From XYD12-FULL-36-8 sp964391015 (GTDB taxonomy: Bacteria > Bacteroidota > Ignavibacteria > Ignavibacteriales > Ignavibacteriaceae), in contig CAYMKU010000004.1 of assembly GCA_964391015.1 (NCBI GenBank), forward strand, positions 71,690 through 135,689: DNA of 64,000 nucleotides. The letters are read 5' to 3'. Every line of letters begins with the position of its first letter. Position 1 is the first letter of the stretch. Made by a program: the position numbers and the translations under genes. The notes beneath the pieces were generated by a model that ran no database searches, was not told the origin of the DNA, and worked only from the letters and a program-made list of their open reading frames with translations. Positions 59,278 to 64,000 of this stretch are shown here, in pieces.

Positions 59278-59558
59278 TTTTGCTCACTTTCAAACTTCTC
59301 TTGCAAGTTATCTTCATTTTTGAACGAAATCTCACTTTTCTGAAGCCAAATATCTCTTCAAACTCGCTAATTATTGAATTAGGTAAATTAAATATAAGTT
59401 TAAGTATATTTATTATATATTTAGGTAAGTTAATTATAAAATTATGTAAGTTAAATATATATTTATGTAAATTAAATATAAAATTATATATGCTTAATAT
59501 AGTTCTGTGTAATCTTAATATAAAATTAAGCTTATTCAATATAGTTTTGATTTTATGA
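59278..59558. repeat. 21-bp-periodic tandem array, copy 2
   Basis: About 13 units of exactly 21 bases, first mixed then AT-rich (AATATAAAATTATGTAAGTTA type). The plus-strand frame is open across it, giving heptads such as LNIKLCK, but there is no convincing start or Shine-Dalgarno sequence. Confidence 0.8.
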
Positions 59559-59574
59559 AAATGATTTTATATTC

Positions 59575-59810
59575 TATAAACTTGATTATAGAGTGAGCTT
59601 ACTTAATTCTATATTTTATTTGTTATTATTGATATGAGACATCATTATCTCTGAATGTAACATCTATAACTCTATATTTAGCTATATAAACTTGGTGGAG
59701 AGCAAGTGTAAACAGATATGTGGCTATTGTAAAAGGAGGGAAGGCAAAATAAAGTCGGCAGTGAGCAAGTGCAAAAAGAAACCTTGCTAAAGTAATTGGA
59801 GAGGAGGCAA
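59575..59810. repeat. Conserved 236-bp block, copy 2
   Basis: It aligns without gaps to 35708-35943. The minus strand is open over it (heptads ARFLFAL, AHCRLYF, ATYLFTL) and ends VSYQ-stop at 59626. Confidence 0.8.
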
Positions 59811-59906
59811 CTATAATCTGAAGGTTAGCCATTTTAAACAGAGAGTAATCATCTGTAAATGTTGGTGAGGCAATATATTCTGATAACGAGGTATTGTCTT
59901 ATGAAG

Positions 59907-59945
59907 CAATTAGGACACGATGCATCGTGTCCCTACAGAGTTAAG
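59907..59945. repeat. 39-bp dispersed repeat, copy 2
   Basis: It differs by one base from 36984-37022 and contains the palindrome GACACGATGCATCGTGTC. Confidence 0.8.
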
Positions 59946-59984
59946 TGAGTTTATGCGATTGAAAGACACTCTTTCTTCTAGCTA

Positions 59985-60698
59985 CTATCTTCTCAGCAGC
60001 TTAATCATTTCTCCCACTGCTTCTTTCAGTCCCACAAAAACAGCACGGGCAATTATTGCATGACCAATGCTTACTTCATCAATATCTTCAAGCTCACGGA
60101 AAATTTTTATGTTGGAGTAATTCAATCCATGTCCGGCATTCACTCCAAGACCAAGTTTCTTTGCATGCTTAGCAGCAGTTCGAATCTTATCAAGTTCATC
60201 AAACTGTTCCTCTTCGGTAAGGGCATTGGCAAAAACCCCTGTGTGCAGTTCAATGTAATCAGCATCAATTTCAGCGGAGGCATCAATTTGATTTATGTCC
60301 GGTTCAATAAACATCGAGACTTCAATTTCATACTTGTGCAGAGTGTTAACCGTTTCTTTTAGCCGAGCCACATTATCAATTACACTAATTCCGCCTTCGG
60401 TTGTAAGTTCTTGTCTTTTTTCCGGAACAATGGTTGCCAACTCGGGACCAACATCGCAGGCAATTTTAATTATCTCTTCGGTTGCCGCCATTTCCAAATC
60501 GAGTTTTGTGGTAATCAATTCTCTTAAAAGACGAACATCTCTTTCGTTAATGTGTCTTCTGTCTTCACGTAAATGAACCACGATTCCATCCACACCAGCT
60601 TGTTCTGCAAGCAATGCGGCAGTAACCGGATCAGGCTGCGTTTCTCCCCTTGCGTTTCTTAGCGTTGCAATATGATCAATGTTTAATGCAAATCTCAT
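59985..60698 (-). CDS. pdxJ: Pyridoxine 5'-phosphate synthase
   Basis: The 237-residue protein is read from ATG 60698, which follows GAGG and gives the canonical start MRFALNIDHIATLRNARGETQPDP; the frame also opens at TTG 60710. DGIVVHLREDRRHINERDV and NAGHGLNYSNI are active-site regions of the TIM barrel. It condenses 1-deoxyxylulose 5-phosphate with 3-amino-2-oxopropyl phosphate in the DXP-dependent vitamin B6 pathway. It follows the CPBP gene by eight bases. Confidence 0.96.
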   Translation of the reverse strand: MRFALNIDHIATLRNARGETQPDPVTAALLAEQAGVDGIVVHLREDRRHINERDVRLLRELITTKLDLEMAATEEIIKIACDVGPELATIVPEKRQELTTEGGISVIDNVARLKETVNTLHKYEIEVSMFIEPDINQIDASAEIDADYIELHTGVFANALTEEEQFDELDKIRTAAKHAKKLGLGVNAGHGLNYSNIKIFRELEDIDEVSIGHAIIARAVFVGLKEAVGEMIKLLRR

Positions 60699-60706
60699 TG
60701 ATGACC

Positions 60707-61495
60707 TCAAAATAATGTTTTGATAATATTCATTAGCGAAGAAAAACCTACTCCAAAATCATCGGCTCGAAATCGTAAGGTTGAAATTAAATCTATGCTA
60801 AACATAACACTCATGTGGGCAATCACGCAATAGAAAATAGATTTTGTCCGCAGAGCTAAAATTCCTAAAGCTAATCCGGCTAATATCGAACCGAAAGTTT
60901 CGAGCATAGGTTTTCCATTATGCAAAATAACAAATGGAATCATCTGAATAAACAGACTGTAAAATCCGAACTTCTCGTAAAGTCCAAACAGCATGTACCC
61001 GCGCCAGATAAATTCCCAGGCAATCATGTAAATGAGTAAGCCAATTTCATAGATTAAGAATATTCTCCATGATTCTCTTGCAGATGGCAGATGCGGATAA
61101 ACATCAGCAAATGAACTTGAGGCAGAGGCAAACCAGACAAGTGGAAACATGACTAGAATAAAGATTAAGGTGATCTTCAATCCGATTTTGTAATCGCCTA
61201 CTTGCAAACCATAGCTTGATAGTTTCTCTCTTAAGAAAAATCGAATAATGAGAATTGGAAGAATAAAGAATGTGATGAAATCACCAATGAACCAATACAA
61301 ATACTCAATCAAATAAACTTGAGGATGAAATTGATACTGTTCAAACAAGTTCATTCTGAAGAACATCCGAGAAGTTATGTACCACGAAATAGTCTGTAGA
61401 ACAGCCACACTCAAAAAGATGAGCGCAACTTTTCGATCCAAAGTCTTCGTGTGATTTTTAAGTGATGATAGTTCTTCTTTAAGAAAAGATCTCAT
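60707..61495 (-). CDS. CPBP-family intramembrane metalloprotease
   Basis: The 262-residue protein has about seven helices. The CPBP (Abi) motifs are WEFIWRGYMLFGL (ExxxR; the usual first Glu of EExxxR is Trp), FVILHNGKP (FxxxH) and CVIAHMSVMF (Hxxx[M]). The family includes CAAX prenyl proteases and bacteriocin-immunity proteins; with the first Glu missing, full activity is uncertain. It is co-transcribed with pdxJ, a link with no known functional meaning. Confidence 0.82.
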   Translation of the reverse strand: MRSFLKEELSSLKNHTKTLDRKVALIFLSVAVLQTISWYITSRMFFRMNLFEQYQFHPQVYLIEYLYWFIGDFITFFILPILIIRFFLREKLSSYGLQVGDYKIGLKITLIFILVMFPLVWFASASSSFADVYPHLPSARESWRIFLIYEIGLLIYMIAWEFIWRGYMLFGLYEKFGFYSLFIQMIPFVILHNGKPMLETFGSILAGLALGILALRTKSIFYCVIAHMSVMFSIDLISTLRFRADDFGVGFSSLMNIIKTLF

Positions 61496-61748
61496 TACTG
61501 TTTATTTTTATTATTAACTGAAAACCGAGCAACAATGGCAAATGTCATGCTGAATTTATTTCAGCATCTAAAAATTACTCAAAAATAGATTCCGAAATAA
61601 ATTCGGAATGACATATCTGGATTCGTACTTGAGCTATGACAGAAGAGACTTATTGTTGTTATCTTCTTTACTTGGATATCACGATCGCACTATTACAAAA
61701 TGTAACTCTGTCATCGAATCATCCATATGTCTTGTAAATCACAGTACC
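61496..61748. other. Intergenic region with inverted repeat
   Basis: No gene is visible. It contains the palindrome pair at 61543-61613; the groES promoter begins at 61749. Confidence 0.6.
61543..61613. repeat. Inverted pair of palindromic repeats
   Basis: Two 28-base arms (61543-61570 and 61586-61613, inverted) differ at four positions. Each arm is itself a palindrome and the differences are paired: GCTGAA/TTCAGC in one, TTCCGAA/TTCGGAA in the other. The second form matches 37040-37067. Confidence 0.75.
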
Positions 61749-61777
61749 TTGACAAAAAAATCTTGAAATAGTATATT
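61749..61777 (+). promoter_or_regulatory. Sigma-70-type promoter of groESL
   Basis: TTGACA (61749-61754), a 17-base spacer and TATATT (61772-61777). The CIRCE element begins within the -10 element. Confidence 0.88.
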
Positions 61778-61802
61778 AGCACTCGCAAAAAAAGAGTGCT
61801 AA
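61776..61802. promoter_or_regulatory. CIRCE operator (HrcA site)
   Basis: TTAGCACTC-N9-GAGTGCTAA is a perfect match to the CIRCE consensus. HrcA binding here would repress groESL until heat or misfolding stress. Confidence 0.97.
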
Positions 61803-61847
61803 TAAATATTCAAAAATTAATCAAAAACAAACAATTTGGAGGTTAAA

Positions 61848-62144
61848 ATGGCTAAATTAAAATTAAAACCCCTCGCAGATCGTGTAGTGATTAGGCCGAT
61901 GGAAGCAGAAGAAAAGACCAAAGGAGGAATCATTCTACCCGATACAGCAAAGGAAAAACCAATCGAAGGAACAATCGTAGCAGTTGGACCAGGTAAAGTT
62001 GCCGATGACGGTAAGTTGGTTAAACTCGAAGTCAAAGAAGGCGACAAAGTTCTTTACGGCAAATACAGCGGTACTGAAGTTACTGTTGATGGCGAAGATT
62101 ATCTTATCATGCGCGAAAGCGACATCTTTGCAATCGTTGGTTAA
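61848..62144 (+). CDS. groES: Co-chaperonin GroES
   Basis: The 98-residue protein is read from ATG 61848, preceded by GGAGG at 61838-61842; an in-frame ATG at 61836 overlaps that site and is not likely. Features include KLKPLADRVVIRPMEAEEKTKGGIILPDTA with the mobile loop and VAVGPGKV, and the C-terminal YLIMRESDIFAIVG. It caps GroEL during folding. It is controlled by CIRCE and followed by groEL 33 bases later. Confidence 0.97.
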   Translation: MAKLKLKPLADRVVIRPMEAEEKTKGGIILPDTAKEKPIEGTIVAVGPGKVADDGKLVKLEVKEGDKVLYGKYSGTEVTVDGEDYLIMRESDIFAIVG

Positions 62145-62177
62145 TTATAAATTGAAAATAATACAAAGGAGAAAAAT

Positions 62178-63812
62178 ATGGCTTCAAAATTAATTGAGTA
62201 CGACAGCGAAGCACGCAATAAAATCAAAAAAGGCGTGGATAAATTAGCTAACGCTGTCAAAGTTACACTAGGTCCAAAAGGACGTAATGTTATTCTTGAG
62301 AAAAAATTTGGTGCACCAACAGTCACAAAAGATGGTGTTACCGTTGCTAAAGAAATCGAACTTGAAGATGCAACCGAAAATATGGGTGCACAGATGGTTC
62401 GCGAAGTTGCCTCCAAAACCAGTGACGTTGCCGGTGATGGAACAACTACAGCTACCGTTCTTGCTCAAGCTATCTATAGAGAAGGTTTGAAGAATGTAAC
62501 TGCGGGCGCAAACCCAATGGATTTGAAAAGAGGAATTGACAAAGCAGTTACCAAAGTTATTGCACATCTAAAATCAGTCAGTAAAGAAGTTGAAGGCAGA
62601 AATGAAATCGCACAAGTTGGTGCAATCTCTGCTAATAATGATAAATCAATTGGTGATTTAATTGCTGATGCAATGGAAAAAGTTGGCAAAGACGGCGTTA
62701 TCACTGTTGAAGAAGCAAAAGGCACCGAAACTTCATTAGATGTAGTTGAAGGTATGCAATTCGACCGCGGATACCTTTCGCCATACTTCGTTACCGATAC
62801 CGAATCAATGGAAGCAGTCCTTGAAGATCCATTCATTATAATTCATGATAAAAAGGTTTCTGCAATGAAAGATCTTCTCCCAATTCTTGAGAAGATTGCT
62901 CAGCAAGGCAGATCGCTATTATTAATTGCAGAAGATGTTGAAGGCGAAGCTCTTGCAACTTTAGTTGTTAACAAGATTCGCGGAACATTGAAGGTTATCG
63001 CTGTTAAAGCTCCGGGATTTGGCGATAGAAGAAAAGCCATGCTTGAAGATATTGCAACCCTAACCAATGGTACTGTAATTTCCGAAGAGCGTGGATTCAA
63101 ATTAGAGAATGCAACTATCTCTTACCTTGGAACTGCAAAGAAGGTTGTTGTTGATAAAGACAACACAACAATAGTTGAAGGTGCGGGCAAAGCTGATGAA
63201 ATAAAGAAAAGAATAAACGAAATTAAAGCACAGATTGACAAAACAACCTCTGATTATGATAAGGAAAAACTTCAGGAAAGATTAGCAAAACTTTCCGGCG
63301 GTGTTGCAGTATTAAAGATTGGTGCTTCAACCGAAGTTGAAATGAAAGAAAAGAAAGCAAGAGTCGAAGATGCACTTCATGCAACTCGTGCTGCAGTTGA
63401 AGAAGGTATTGTTACCGGCGGTGGAGTCAGCTTTGTAAGAGCTATTTCAGTTCTTGAGAAACTCAATGGTGATAATGCAGATCAAACAACCGGAATCAAG
63501 ATTATCCAGAAATCGCTTGAAGAACCACTAAAGCAAATTGTTAACAACGCGGGTCTCGATGGTTCAGTTGTTCTCCAAAAAGTTAAAGAAGGAAAAGATG
63601 ATTTTGGATTTAACGCTGCTACCGAAACTTATGAGAACTTAATTAAAGCTGGAGTTATTGATCCAACTAAAGTTGCCCGCATTGCTCTTGAGAATGCAGC
63701 ATCTGTTGCATCATTACTCATTACAACCGAAGCAGTTGTTTACGAAAAGAAAGAAAAAGAACCTGCTATGCCGCCAATGCCTCCAGGAGGAATGGGCGGA
63801 ATGGATTATTAA
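62178..63812 (+). CDS. groEL: Chaperonin GroEL
   Basis: The 544-residue protein has the nucleotide-binding GDGTTTATVLAQAI, GAISANNDKSIG, VKAPGFGDRRKAMLEDIA and the GGGVSFVRAI region, and ends in the Gly-Gly-Met tail (PPGGMGGMDY). It forms the folding cage with GroES. A good Shine-Dalgarno sequence (AAAGGAG) precedes ATG 62178. It is the distal gene of the CIRCE-controlled pair. Confidence 0.98.
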   Translation: MASKLIEYDSEARNKIKKGVDKLANAVKVTLGPKGRNVILEKKFGAPTVTKDGVTVAKEIELEDATENMGAQMVREVASKTSDVAGDGTTTATVLAQAIYREGLKNVTAGANPMDLKRGIDKAVTKVIAHLKSVSKEVEGRNEIAQVGAISANNDKSIGDLIADAMEKVGKDGVITVEEAKGTETSLDVVEGMQFDRGYLSPYFVTDTESMEAVLEDPFIIIHDKKVSAMKDLLPILEKIAQQGRSLLLIAEDVEGEALATLVVNKIRGTLKVIAVKAPGFGDRRKAMLEDIATLTNGTVISEERGFKLENATISYLGTAKKVVVDKDNTTIVEGAGKADEIKKRINEIKAQIDKTTSDYDKEKLQERLAKLSGGVAVLKIGASTEVEMKEKKARVEDALHATRAAVEEGIVTGGGVSFVRAISVLEKLNGDNADQTTGIKIIQKSLEEPLKQIVNNAGLDGSVVLQKVKEGKDDFGFNAATETYENLIKAGVIDPTKVARIALENAASVASLLITTEAVVYEKKEKEPAMPPMPPGGMGGMDY

Positions 63813-63829
63813 AATCAATCTATTCAATC

Positions 63830-63862
63830 AAAAGGCGAGATTTAATCTCGCCTTTTTTATTA
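63830..63862 (+). terminator. Rho-independent terminator of groESL
   Basis: AAAAGGCGAGA and TCTCGCCTTTT form a stem around TTTAA, followed by a T-run, 18 bases after the groEL stop codon. The rest of the window to 64000 shows no gene. Confidence 0.95.
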
Positions 63863-64000
63863 TCCTTCATCATATTTCCGCCAATTATTACTCCTTACAA
63901 GCAATTTTTTCTGACACATTAAGCCTGTCGAAGTGTGAATATGCTCAAAATGGCTAGTCTTCCACAAGCTTAGACTGACAATTAAATCTATTTGGAGAGG

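Larger units (their letters stand above)
58848..59984. other. Repeat-rich intergenic region
   Basis: This stretch of over 1.1 kb holds an imperfect hairpin repeat (59060-59112), a pdxJ-tail-like fragment (59131-59168), the second 21-bp-periodic element (59278-59810) and a 39-bp repeat (59907-59945). I see no convincing gene. Confidence 0.65.

Noticed and set aside
59280..59558. 92-residue plus-strand frame with LNIKLCK heptads
   Set aside because: It has no Shine-Dalgarno sequence, is made only of the 21-bp array, and the matching frame at the other locus has two TAA stops. Treated as repeat.

Overview
The window is AT-rich bacterial chromosome. It most resembles the Ignavibacteria/Chlorobi side of the Bacteroidota. 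The signs are a type IX secretion C-terminal signal ending a beta-propeller protein (57288-58847), a CHU_C/FlgD-like C-terminus and a PorV-like protein (8030-10722), multiheme cytochromes next to an outer-membrane barrel, and two E. coli-like TTGACA-17-TATATT promoters instead of the classical Bacteroidetes -33/-7 type. This placement is inference from content, as there is no rRNA or tRNA. A run of 100 N (49815-49914) is flanked on both sides by the same 55 bases, so it is probably a scaffolding artefact.

Layout. 1-10722 (minus): a tight six-gene envelope operon running CHU_C surface protein, PorV-like protein, large outer-membrane barrel, TPR protein, TonB-like anchor fused to DUF4159, and ExbB-like channel (cut by the window edge). 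10822-19159 (minus): peptide metabolism (M29 aminopeptidase, MFS and OPT transporters, PepD dipeptidase with a PqqD-like partner) plus two tandem paralogous outer-membrane proteins. 19296-22816 (minus): arsenic operon arsR-arsC-acr3-arsM plus a TIGR02757 gene, with a promoter and operator that can be read directly. 23012-27457 (minus): a compact restriction-modification operon (nuclease-methylase fusion, Bro-N protein, specificity subunit) lying between two identical 28-bp terminator-containing repeats. 27668-33145 (minus): an unusual run of ten small genes for dimeric alpha/beta-barrel, NTF2-like and cupin proteins, many exported, with one broken lipoprotein gene. 33552-37067: an M23 peptidase, a coiled-coil membrane protein, and a 1-kb element with terminal inverted repeats and a 21-bp periodic array, then a lipoprotein gene and a cluster of palindromes. 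37086-49490: housekeeping genes (FAD dehydrogenase, SDR, MarC, acetate kinase, 3-hydroxyacyl-CoA dehydrogenase, RecQ, rhomboid, Pgk, Gap, a MORN-type protein). 49986-55411 (plus): a four-gene electron-transfer operon encoding a tetraheme c554-like cytochrome, an outer-membrane barrel, a 14-heme cytochrome and a lipoprotein with about 25 haem sites built from a repeated 52-residue module. 55450-58847: a small unknown gene, a PLP-dependent sulfur-amino-acid enzyme and a T9SS beta-propeller. 58848-61495: a second copy of the 21-bp-periodic element, pdxJ and a CPBP protease. 61749-63862: groES-groEL under a perfect CIRCE element, ending in a clear terminator.

The most interesting parts are the repeat-built haem wire and its barrel (49986-55411), the small alpha/beta-barrel/NTF2 island (27668-33145), the two copies of the 21-bp-periodic element (35097-36111 and 59278-59810), and the restriction cassette between direct repeats (22833-27635).
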